A stretch of 42,231 nt of DNA from DASRAJ01 sp039920305 (GTDB lineage: Bacteria > Bacteroidota > Bacteroidia > Chitinophagales > UBA10324), in assembly GCA_039920305.1 (NCBI GenBank), contig JBDSEA010000237.1, positions 1 through 42,231 on the forward strand, in the 5' to 3' direction. Below the pieces are notes generated by a model. That model did no database searches. It was not told the origin of the DNA and saw nothing but the letters and a program-made list of their open reading frames with translations. Below are positions 1 through 7,338 of the stretch, one piece after another. Position numbers and translations under genes: made by a program. Numbering within the stretch: the first letter of the stretch is position 1; each line of letters begins with the position of its first letter.

Positions 1-456
1 ACAAAAAACAATCTTCAGAAAAGCTTTGCAAGCATTCAGAACACACTGGACAACCTGGACAAAACCATTAGCAGCAACCAATCACGCCTTGCCCATATCA
101 TTGGTAATGTGGAATCCCTTACGACCAATCTCAACAGCAATAAAGATCAGATCACAGCCATCCTTACTAACTTCAATGCCATATCAGATTCATTGCAGAG
201 GGCGAATATCTCCCAAACCATCATACAGGCCCGGGATGCTCTTGCACAAACAAGTGAGGTCATGAAAAAAATCAATGAGGGGAATGGATCCATTGGCTTA
301 CTGATTAATGATCAGCGGCTTTACAATCATCTTGATTCGGCATCAAATTCTCTTAATGCCTTACTCCGGGATTTTAAGGATCATCCTGCGCAATATGTCC
401 ACTTTTCTTTGTTTGGGGGAAAGGATAAATCACAATCAGCAGCACCAAAGCAATAG
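1..456 (+). CDS. MlaD/MCE family protein, C-terminal part (5' end outside window)
   Basis: The reading frame is open from base 1 and ends at the stop at 454-456, leaving the last 151 residues of a longer protein. The visible part has no enzyme motif. It is rich in Asn, Gln, Ser and Leu with a heptad-like spacing (for example SFASIQNTLDNLDKTISSNQ), as in the helical tail that follows the MCE domain in MlaD-type lipid-binding proteins. It then has the pattern NEGNGSIGLLINDQRLYNHL, which recurs near the end of Bacteroidota MlaD proteins (family knowledge). Such proteins sit in the periplasm, anchored to the inner membrane, and help move phospholipids between membranes. The OstA/LptA-like gene follows after 41 bp, consistent with an envelope lipid operon. 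The MCE domain itself lies outside the window, so the family call rests on the tail and the context. Confidence 0.75.
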   Translation, partial: TKNNLQKSFASIQNTLDNLDKTISSNQSRLAHIIGNVESLTTNLNSNKDQITAILTNFNAISDSLQRANISQTIIQARDALAQTSEVMKKINEGNGSIGLLINDQRLYNHLDSASNSLNALLRDFKDHPAQYVHFSLFGGKDKSQSAAPKQ

Positions 457-497
457 CAACCCCATGCGGCATTGATACCTACTCATCGAGTTTCGGA

Positions 498-2042
498 ATG
501 TTTCTGTTAAAAAAATCAAAAGCATCTTTCTTTTCATATGTTGTCATGCATATTGCATTTCAATTCTTAATTCTATGTTTTAAGCCATCAGGTATCATGG
601 CCCAAAACCAGCCGATCAACCTGATTAATGCGGAGGAGCTTGAATATAGCGAGCAGGGAGGCATTAAATTACGAAAGCTTACAGGAAATGTACAGCTTCG
701 GCAAAATGATGTTACCCTGTATTGTGATCAGGCAAATCAGTTTATTGAGCAGAATGTGGTAGATGCCACAGGCAATGTTCGCATCAGGCAGAGTGATACG
801 ATTAATGTTTATGGAAACTTACTGCACTATGATGGCAATACAAAAAAATCAAACCTGAACGGAAACGTAAGACTAACAGATGGTCATGTTGAATTAACAA
901 CTGAGGAACTTGATTATGATGTAAATACCCGCATTGCCACCTACCTGAGCGGTGGTAAAATGATAACCGATTCATCCGTTCTCACAAGCCGGCATGGTTA
1001 CTTCTTTGCGAATACTTCTGATATGTATTTCAAGAGAGATGTTAAACTCGTGCATCCGGATTATACCCTTACCAGTGATACACTCCGATTTAACACTCAA
1101 TCAAGAACTGCCTATTTTGTAAGTCCTACTTTTATACATTCAGATTCTTTTGATGTGTACTGTGAAGGAGGCTATTACAATACGCAGCGGGATGTTGCGC
1201 AATTTGAAAAGAAGGCTGAGCTTAAAACCAATACTCAGTCACTCAAAGCTGATACAATCTATTACGAGCGGCTTTCCGGCAATGGCCTTGCCCGTTCAAA
1301 CATGCAGTGGGCAGATACAGCTTCTCAAATTTTTTTAAGAGGAAACTATGCAGAATACAATCAGCATTCGGGTCAATTCCTTGCAACCAAACATGCAATG
1401 CTTATCACCGTGATTGATCAGGATTCGCTTTTCATCACCGCTGATACTTTGTTTTCAGTTAAGGACTCCATTGGAAATTTCCGGCGGCTTTTCGCATTTC
1501 ATCACGTTAAGTTGTTCAAGAGTAACATGCAGGGAATATGCGATTCAGTAGCTTTCAGCTTTGGAGATTCAACTTTCCGCTTACACCGCGAGCCTGTATT
1601 GTGGGTGGATAATAATCAGCTGAAGGCGGATACCATTTTTATGATCATGAAGAACAATAAAATTGATCGTATGAAGATGTTGCAAAATGCTTTCGCTGCC
1701 AGCTTTGCTGATTCAGGGATGTTTAACCAGGCACGCGGAAAAAATATGTATGGCTACTTCACCAACAATGAGCTTACCCGGATGGAAATCGCAGGCAATG
1801 GCGAAAGTATTTACTACGCCAAAGATGATCATGGTGGATTTATCGGTGTCAACAAGGCAGTCTGTTCTAACATGGTTTTATATTTCGATTCGGCGAGAAA
1901 GGTGGACCGGATTTATTTTATCACTCAGCCTGATGCCACGCTGTATCCCTTATCAGCATTTCCCGTTGAGGAATCAAAGCTCAGAAATTTTGTCTGGCTG
2001 GAAGCCTTGCGTCCCACGAGCAAGGAGGACCTTTTCAAATAA
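498..2042 (+). CDS. OstA/LptA-like envelope protein
   Basis: 514 residues. The N-terminus is basic (MFLLKKSK), then hydrophobic, ending in a likely signal peptidase site after IMAQ near residue 36. The mature part starts with NLINAEELEYSE and then repeats short strands with GNV turns (GNVQLRQNDVTLYCDQA, GNVRIRQSDTINVYG, NGNVRLTDGHVEL). This is the beta-jellyroll pattern of the OstA/LptA N-terminal domain, which binds the lipid part of LPS during transport across the periplasm. The protein is far longer than E. coli LptA (about 185 residues). Similar long OstA-like proteins are common in Bacteroidota, and their exact role is not settled. It follows the MlaD-like gene by 41 bp and is probably co-transcribed with it. 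The ATG at 498 is chosen because it directly precedes the signal peptide. Confidence 0.85.
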   Translation: MFLLKKSKASFFSYVVMHIAFQFLILCFKPSGIMAQNQPINLINAEELEYSEQGGIKLRKLTGNVQLRQNDVTLYCDQANQFIEQNVVDATGNVRIRQSDTINVYGNLLHYDGNTKKSNLNGNVRLTDGHVELTTEELDYDVNTRIATYLSGGKMITDSSVLTSRHGYFFANTSDMYFKRDVKLVHPDYTLTSDTLRFNTQSRTAYFVSPTFIHSDSFDVYCEGGYYNTQRDVAQFEKKAELKTNTQSLKADTIYYERLSGNGLARSNMQWADTASQIFLRGNYAEYNQHSGQFLATKHAMLITVIDQDSLFITADTLFSVKDSIGNFRRLFAFHHVKLFKSNMQGICDSVAFSFGDSTFRLHREPVLWVDNNQLKADTIFMIMKNNKIDRMKMLQNAFAASFADSGMFNQARGKNMYGYFTNNELTRMEIAGNGESIYYAKDDHGGFIGVNKAVCSNMVLYFDSARKVDRIYFITQPDATLYPLSAFPVEESKLRNFVWLEALRPTSKEDLFK

Positions 2043-2105
2043 TTTTTACCATTGGGGAAAACTTTTATTTCCATGTTCTTGTCACTTCGCGAATTTTACC
2101 CTTAG

Positions 2106-2312
2106 ATGTACATCATCAAAATACGGGGTAAGATTAAAATTCCCGATTACATACAAATTCGCGATGACCAGTTTACCCTGCTGGCTTACTTCAGGGCTGA
2201 CCGCCCTGATGATGCACTACGGAAAATCGGCTTACAGGATAAAAGCGATCTGCTAAAAAAAATTATATTGCAACTACCCTTCGGTAAGCTACAAAAACTC
2301 GAACTGGAATAG
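2106..2312 (+). CDS. Small conserved-looking protein directly upstream of ftsE
   Basis: 68 residues, no signal peptide or membrane segment. The sequence begins MYIIKIRGKIKIPDYIQIRD and alternates strand-like and charged segments; it ends in an amphipathic, Lys/Leu-rich helix (KKIILQLPFGKLQKLELE). I do not recognise a named domain. It is likely real because its TAG stop (2310-2312) is followed immediately by the ATG of the FtsE-like gene at 2313, with no base between them, so the two are probably translationally coupled. It may be a cytoplasmic partner of the ATPase or simply a co-expressed small protein. Function unknown. Confidence 0.7.
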   Translation: MYIIKIRGKIKIPDYIQIRDDQFTLLAYFRADRPDDALRKIGLQDKSDLLKKIILQLPFGKLQKLELE

Positions 2313-3002
2313 ATGGAAGAGAAAATTATAGAGCTGAATGCTGCTAACATCTATCAGCAGGAATCACTTGTGCTGAGTAATGTTACCTTCAGCATGGGGA
2401 AAGGAGAGTTTGTATATTTAGTTGGCAAAACAGGAATGGGTAAAAGCAGTATGCTTCGTACACTCTATGGTGATTTACCCCTGAAGGAAGGAACCGGGTT
2501 TGTTGCCGGATATGATTTAAAAAAGCTAAACTGGAAAAATCTTCCATACCTCCATCGTAACCTCGGTATTGTATTTCAGGATTTCCAGTTGCTTACAGAT
2601 CGCACTGTGGAGCAGAATCTCAGGTTCGTGCTTCATGCCACCGGATGGAAAGATAAAAGTAAAATGACTGACCGCATGTCCGAGGTGCTTAATATGGTAG
2701 GTCTGAAAACCAAGGGTTTCAAAATGCCTCATGAGCTTTCAGGTGGTGAGCAGCAGAGGATAGTAATTGCACGCTCACTTTTAAATCACCCCCAGTTAAT
2801 ACTCGCTGATGAGCCTACCGGCAATCTTGACCCCGAAACATCTGCAGAAATCCTTCGGTTGCTTACGGATATCAGCAGCAGGTCACAAACAGCGGTATTG
2901 CTTGCCTCACATGATTATATGACCATGCAAAAATTTCATCACAGGACTTTGAAATGTGAGCAGGGAAGATTGGTTGAGTCATCGGTAATGGAACTGGTTT
3001 AA
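2313..3002 (+). CDS. ftsE: FtsE-like ABC transporter ATP-binding protein
   Basis: 229 residues, a single ABC ATPase domain of normal length. Visible motifs: Walker A GKTGMGKSS at about 38-46, Q-loop Gln near 89 (IVFQDFQLL), signature LSGGEQQR at 142-149, Walker B LILADEPTGNLD from 162, and H-loop His near 200 (LASHD). The QDFQLL and ADEPTGNLD segments are typical of the FtsE/LolD/MacB group. In FtsE, the ATPase pairs with the membrane protein FtsX to control peptidoglycan hydrolases at the septum. No ftsX lies in the window; separated ftsE and ftsX genes are usual in Bacteroidota as I recall. Its start abuts the stop of the 68-residue gene. LolD is the main alternative, but a better LolD match is at 11925-12581. 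Confidence 0.85.
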   Translation: MEEKIIELNAANIYQQESLVLSNVTFSMGKGEFVYLVGKTGMGKSSMLRTLYGDLPLKEGTGFVAGYDLKKLNWKNLPYLHRNLGIVFQDFQLLTDRTVEQNLRFVLHATGWKDKSKMTDRMSEVLNMVGLKTKGFKMPHELSGGEQQRIVIARSLLNHPQLILADEPTGNLDPETSAEILRLLTDISSRSQTAVLLASHDYMTMQKFHHRTLKCEQGRLVESSVMELV

Positions 3003-3029
3003 GCTGTGCATAGCTAAAGTAAAACCGCA

Positions 3030-4157
3030 TCACCGGCCTGCCTCAAACAACAGCGGCAGCATTTTCTCTGCATTCTTTCTGTTGGAATAAAGCACCCCCA
3101 GGATATTTTTCCGCTTTTCAATTTCGGCTTCAGAAAAAGATTGCTGCATCAGGTCCCGGATTGCTGCAGCCATATCCTCAGCTGTTTCCCTGATTATGCA
3201 CAAATCTTCAAGACCGGTATTTTCTACCATGGGTGAATTAACAATCACGAACCTGCCGTTAAACAATGCATTAAGCAGCTTAAGCTTGGTTCCGGTATTT
3301 TGAAAGGTCGGCAGAATATTGATATGCGCATTGCGGATCAGCCGCATCATTTCCACTTCGCCGGGGTTGATCCTGATTTCAATATTGGATTTATTTTTCG
3401 TCAGCTCCATCAGCATTGGTGATGGATGATTCCCGGCAATCAAAAGCTTTAAGCCGGGGTTATTAAAAACCTTGCTTACAAGAAAAATTGCCGCCTGATT
3501 ATTTTCTACCACTGAAAGATTTCCGTGATACAATATATAATCACCCATTCCGGCCAAAGAAATAACTTCTTCATTCGGATGAAATGCAGGCAGGTAAGTT
3601 ACATTCTGATAGAGATTATTCAGATAGTCAAAGTCGTTGCGCGAGATGGGAAGAAGCTGATCGGCAGCAGATAGAATTTTTTCAAAGCTCTTCAGCTTGA
3701 TTGATTCCGTATAAAAATAAAACCTTCTCCACATCCCTGATTCGCTTTTACTCAGGTGTCGGTAATAATCCCATTCCACGTTATGCATTCGCACTGCCTT
3801 CACCCTGTTTTTTAATTCCTGATGGCTGAGGTAATAACAGGTGTGCAATCCCTCGAATAAGATGGGATCATTGTCAGTGAGCAACCGGTCAAATAATTCA
3901 TCTGATTTCCGGGTTTTTACAATATACGGGGTTTTTGAAGTGAAATCAATCAGGCGATGATCACGCTTGTAATAGTGCACCTCCTCACAGATATAGCTCA
4001 GTGGCTCAGCCTCTTTTCGTCCATATTCAAAACAGTGCAGCTTGATTTTTACACCGTGATCATGCAGCGCCTTGATTTTATAAAACACATCCATAACTCC
4101 GCCGTAATCCGGGGGGTATGGAATGTTGAATGAGATGATGTGAAGGTTATTACTCAT
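3030..4157 (-). CDS. Glycosyltransferase (GT4-like)
   Basis: 375 residues from the ATG at 4157. An upstream in-frame start at 4211 exists, but it would overlap the preceding gene by 58 bp and add a non-typical N-terminus. The start chosen gives MSNNLHIISFNIPYPPDYGG, which matches the first strand and glycine-rich loop of GT-B enzymes. The second half has YHGNLSVVENNQAAIFLV and LKLLIAGNHPS, the usual start of the donor-binding Rossmann domain, and later INILPTFQNTGTKLKLLNAL, the C-terminal nucleotide-sugar region. There is no signal peptide, so it probably works on the cytoplasmic face of the membrane. The ATG overlaps the TGA of the preceding glycosyltransferase (ATGA), so the pair is translationally coupled. 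The sugar and acceptor cannot be read from sequence. Confidence 0.85.
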   Translation of the reverse strand: MSNNLHIISFNIPYPPDYGGVMDVFYKIKALHDHGVKIKLHCFEYGRKEAEPLSYICEEVHYYKRDHRLIDFTSKTPYIVKTRKSDELFDRLLTDNDPILFEGLHTCYYLSHQELKNRVKAVRMHNVEWDYYRHLSKSESGMWRRFYFYTESIKLKSFEKILSAADQLLPISRNDFDYLNNLYQNVTYLPAFHPNEEVISLAGMGDYILYHGNLSVVENNQAAIFLVSKVFNNPGLKLLIAGNHPSPMLMELTKNKSNIEIRINPGEVEMMRLIRNAHINILPTFQNTGTKLKLLNALFNGRFVIVNSPMVENTGLEDLCIIRETAEDMAAAIRDLMQQSFSEAEIEKRKNILGVLYSNRKNAEKMLPLLFEAGR

Positions 4158-5248
4158 TGCAACCCGTGGTAGAAGGAGAGTAATTTGATTTCCTCCTTCT
4201 GCCAGTTCCACTCTTCACGCGCACGTAAACAATTTTCGCGGAGGCGAATGTAAAAATCTTTTTCATCCATCAGCTGATGAATTGCCCTGAGCAGCGTTTC
4301 CGTTTTCAGGTCATCAATCAAAATGGCAACCTCAAATTGCTTGTTCAGGATACGGTATTCCGGGAAATTCATGGTGATCTGTGGGATACCCGCCATGGCA
4401 TAATCAAAAAATTTGTTTGCCAGTGAATAATAATAACTCAATCCGGTATTTTCAAGCAGGTTGATCCCAACCGTGCTCTGTAATGTAAGTTCCCTGAGCT
4501 CAGCAGCGGTTTTCATTCCAGCAAAAATGATCTTCTGTTCCAGCTTTAATCTCTCCCCGGTTTTTATTAATGAGGCCGCCAGATCACCTTCACCCGCAAG
4601 AATGAGCCTGCAATCCAGGTATTGCATCACATCAATCATTTGTTCAATTCCTCTCCCCTCATTCAGCGTACCCTGGTAGAGTACAACCGGTGGATTCAGA
4701 TGAATTTCTTTTCTCAACCCTTCGTCCGTTTTTACTGGCATATTTCTGATCACTTCAAACTTTCTCTTATAATTTTTTTCGAAATGATCCGCAATACTCT
4801 GGCTCACGGTATAGCAATTTTTAATTCGAAGAATAGAAAATTTCTCAACTGATCTCCATAATGATTGAATCGCAGGCCTGCGAACTACTTCCGGCACCTC
4901 GGGAAATAATTCATGAGCATCATACACGCATGTTTTGTTTCTCATGACGGAAATGAAATAACAGGGCAGGATGGTATCGAGATCAATACCGCAAACAATG
5001 TGGAATTTTTTTGTGAGAAGTAAGAAGAAAAGGCGTAGATTATATTCGATATAGAAGAGCTTTCCCCGTGTGAAAATTGAATGCAATCTTTTCTGCATAA
5101 ATATTTCGGGATGCAGCGGTATGCTTGACTTGAGTTTTCTGCCAATCAGTAAAACATCATATCCATTTCTTGCCAGAGAATTACATATCCGATGCATTCT
5201 CTGGTCATAGGTAAGATCATTCACTACAGTAAATATGACTATGGGCAT
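4154..5248 (-). CDS. Glycosyltransferase (GT4-like)
   Basis: 364 residues. It begins MPIVIFTVVNDLTYDQRMHR, and the segment VNDLTYDQRMHRICNSLA is a common N-terminal signature of Bacteroidota GT4 enzymes. An Asp-rich acceptor-domain stretch (VCGIDLDTILPC, VYDAHELFPE) follows. The donor domain starts at PVVLYQGTLNEGRGIEQMID, with the LILAGEGD strand after it and VGINLLENTGLSYYYSLANK near the end. This is a GT-B retaining glycosyltransferase, probably building a surface or envelope glycan. It overlaps the next gene by 4 bp and lies 51 bp downstream of recQ on the same strand, so transcription could run from recQ or from its own promoter. No polymerase, flippase or further sugar genes lie nearby, so this is not a full polysaccharide locus. 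Confidence 0.87.
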   Translation of the reverse strand: MPIVIFTVVNDLTYDQRMHRICNSLARNGYDVLLIGRKLKSSIPLHPEIFMQKRLHSIFTRGKLFYIEYNLRLFFLLLTKKFHIVCGIDLDTILPCYFISVMRNKTCVYDAHELFPEVPEVVRRPAIQSLWRSVEKFSILRIKNCYTVSQSIADHFEKNYKRKFEVIRNMPVKTDEGLRKEIHLNPPVVLYQGTLNEGRGIEQMIDVMQYLDCRLILAGEGDLAASLIKTGERLKLEQKIIFAGMKTAAELRELTLQSTVGINLLENTGLSYYYSLANKFFDYAMAGIPQITMNFPEYRILNKQFEVAILIDDLKTETLLRAIHQLMDEKDFYIRLRENCLRAREEWNWQKEEIKLLSFYHGLQ

Positions 5249-5299
5249 GGTTGCCTGGACACAGGATTGACAGATCGTTAATAGATGACTGCCTTACAA

Positions 5300-7228
5300 T
5301 CAACGCAAGATAAGGTGATTGCTTTCATTCAGCTCGACCTCCCGTGTATCAAGCAGGAACTGAATGGTGCGGAGGGTTTGCTGTTCTTTTATTTTCTCTG
5401 TTCTGCTTACAACCTCTGAAATAGTCAAGGACTTTTGCTGTAATAACTCCTTAATGTGTTTTAATATTTCTTCGAATTCAAAATCCGACAAATCAAGCCG
5501 GTTCCTTTTTAAACAAACATCACATATACCACATCGTGCTGAAATATTTTCACCGAAATAGGTGAGGAGTATCTGGCTTCTGCATTGCTGATTTGAAGTC
5601 ACATATTGCTTTATCGAGCTCAACCGGTGCACATGTGCCATCCTTCGCTTCTTCAAAAGGACGGTGTTGAATTGCAGCCTTTCACTTTCGTCACGCGGCC
5701 GGGTAAAAATAACCTGCGGTGAATCTTTTTTCGGCTCATAATCAAGAACACTGAAGTGCTCCAGCTCCTTCAACTGACTGACCACCTCCTTACGGTCCAT
5801 TTTGAGATTTCTGGCAATCTCATATTCATTAATGGTAACAAACTCTTCAAAAACACCTGAATAAGCTCGCAGGAGTGCACGCAGCATCGGTTCGTATTTT
5901 TTGTGCTCTACCTCAAACCGGTACAGCCCTTCTTTATCAACCATCATCATCATGCGGCTGGGCATATAAACAGAGTCAGTCGTTGCGATGTATCCTTCCT
6001 CTTCTAATACTTTAAGCGCCTGAAATGTTTCGAGCGGATTAAGGCGATATGTTTTACAGAATTTAGCAATGTCGAAATCATAGCTCTCATTCAATCCTGC
6101 TCCGGCAGCGAGCTGAAAAAAGTTTCCCAGTGACTGATAGGTAGCTATTATTTTTTCAATGGCAGGGATGCCATGCTTCAGCCGGTCGCTCAGGTCTATA
6201 ATGTCACTGTTATTATAAAGCAGCACGGCGAAAGATTTTTTCTCATCCCGGCCTCCTCTTCCTGCCTCCTGGAAATAGGCTTCGATGCTGTCCGGAACAT
6301 CCCAGTGGACTACCAGACGGACATCGGATTTATCAATGCCCATCCCGAAAGCATTCGTGCAAACCATCACACGCTTCCTGCTGTTCATCCACTGTTCCTG
6401 CTTCTGGCCGCGAAGCTCATTGCTGATTCCTGCGTGATAAAAATCGGCACTGATTCCTTTTTGATTCAGGAACTCAGCGATCTCTTTTGTTTTTCTGCGG
6501 TTGCGGACATATACAAGGGTTGTTCCCTTTACCTTCCCCATCATTTTTACCAGACGTGAAAATTTATCTTCTTCAAACAGTACGGAATAGGAAAGATTTT
6601 TTCGCTGGAAGCTTTTAATAAATATTTTCTTTTTCCCGTTTTTATCCGGGATTGTGCGGAAATCAAGCTTATTGCAGATATCGATCACTACCTCCGGGGT
6701 TGCTGTGGCGGTAAGTGCCATCACCGGCACATCAGGAATTAATTTCCGAAAATCCGCAATGCGCAAGTAGGGCGGCCGAAAATCATATCCCCATTGGGAA
6801 ATGCAATGTGCTTCATCTACTGCCAGAAGATTTACATTCATCTTTGCGGTTCGTACCTGCATCATTTCCGTTTGAAGGCGCTCGGGTGAAACATAAAGCA
6901 GCTTGTAATGACCATGAACACAGTTGTCAATCGCCACGTCAATTTCGCGCGCGCTCATTCCGCTGTACACCGCTACAGCTTTTACTCCACGGGCTTGGAG
7001 ATGATTTACCTGGTCCTTCATCAATGCGATCAGGGGTGAAACCACAATACAGATTCCTTCTTTCGCAAGGGCCGGAACCTGGTAGCAGATGGATTTTCCG
7101 CCACCTGTTGGCATCAGGGCAAGGGTATCATTTCCTGAAAGCACCGAATTGATAATGTCTTCCTGAAGCTCGCGGAATTGTGAGAAGCCCCAGTAGGTTT
7201 TTAGTATTTCATGAATTTCCAGCGACAT
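5300..7228 (-). CDS. recQ: ATP-dependent DNA helicase RecQ
   Basis: 642 residues. The superfamily 2 helicase core is clear: Q-motif region YWGFSQFRELQ, Walker A TGGGKS at 41-46, DEAH box at 138-141, motif III LTATAT, and motif VI with QEAGRGGRDE. The zinc-binding RecQ C-terminal region follows (QCRSQILLTYFG, then CGICDVC), with four Cys. A winged-helix-like tail comes last. No HRDC domain is visible, so this is the shorter of the RecQ forms seen in Bacteroidota. RecQ unwinds branched DNA in recombination and fork repair (family knowledge). Two glycosyltransferase genes lie downstream on the same strand with a 51-bp gap; no functional link is evident. Confidence 0.95.
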   Translation of the reverse strand: MSLEIHEILKTYWGFSQFRELQEDIINSVLSGNDTLALMPTGGGKSICYQVPALAKEGICIVVSPLIALMKDQVNHLQARGVKAVAVYSGMSAREIDVAIDNCVHGHYKLLYVSPERLQTEMMQVRTAKMNVNLLAVDEAHCISQWGYDFRPPYLRIADFRKLIPDVPVMALTATATPEVVIDICNKLDFRTIPDKNGKKKIFIKSFQRKNLSYSVLFEEDKFSRLVKMMGKVKGTTLVYVRNRRKTKEIAEFLNQKGISADFYHAGISNELRGQKQEQWMNSRKRVMVCTNAFGMGIDKSDVRLVVHWDVPDSIEAYFQEAGRGGRDEKKSFAVLLYNNSDIIDLSDRLKHGIPAIEKIIATYQSLGNFFQLAAGAGLNESYDFDIAKFCKTYRLNPLETFQALKVLEEEGYIATTDSVYMPSRMMMMVDKEGLYRFEVEHKKYEPMLRALLRAYSGVFEEFVTINEYEIARNLKMDRKEVVSQLKELEHFSVLDYEPKKDSPQVIFTRPRDESERLQFNTVLLKKRRMAHVHRLSSIKQYVTSNQQCRSQILLTYFGENISARCGICDVCLKRNRLDLSDFEFEEILKHIKELLQQKSLTISEVVSRTEKIKEQQTLRTIQFLLDTREVELNESNHLILR

Positions 7229-7256
7229 AATGCAAAGGAAATCAGTTTATACCTGC

Positions 7257-7316
7257 AAACTATATTCTTTTGAAGTGAAGTTCCGCGATCACGTTGTAAT
7301 TAAAAAGGTGGTCATT
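7257..7316 (+). pseudogene. Orphan scrap of a T9SS sorting domain (gene remnant)
   Basis: In the 110-bp gap between recQ and the next gene, the plus strand encodes SFEVKFRDHVVIKKVVI. This matches the last residues of the secreted protein at 9635-11734 (FIEVKFRDNVVIKKVIIE). Twenty bases are identical (7270-7289 with 11682-11701), and about 41 of 47 bases match over 7270-7316. Several of the differences are silent third-position changes, which suggests an old, once-coding paralogue rather than a fresh copy. The frame then runs on past the place where the homologue has its stop, and nothing upstream in the gap resembles the rest of the gene. I read it as the last piece of a deleted or rearranged gene. 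Confidence 0.6.
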
Positions 7317-7338
7317 AGTACAGCAGCGCATGAATGTT

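Noticed and set aside
4158..4211. In-frame upstream start for the glycosyltransferase at 3030-4157
   Set aside because: It would overlap the previous gene by 58 bp and add a segment (MELAEGGNQITLLL) unlike GT4 N-termini. The ATGA overlap at 4154-4157 is the normal coupled start.
3030..5248. A surface polysaccharide biosynthesis locus
   Set aside because: Only two glycosyltransferases are present. No flippase, polymerase, chain-length or sugar-nucleotide genes lie around them.
6715..7152. 145-residue open frame antisense to recQ
   Set aside because: It lies fully inside the helicase core on the other strand, and its composition (Pro, Arg, Ser, His rich) is typical of a shadow frame.
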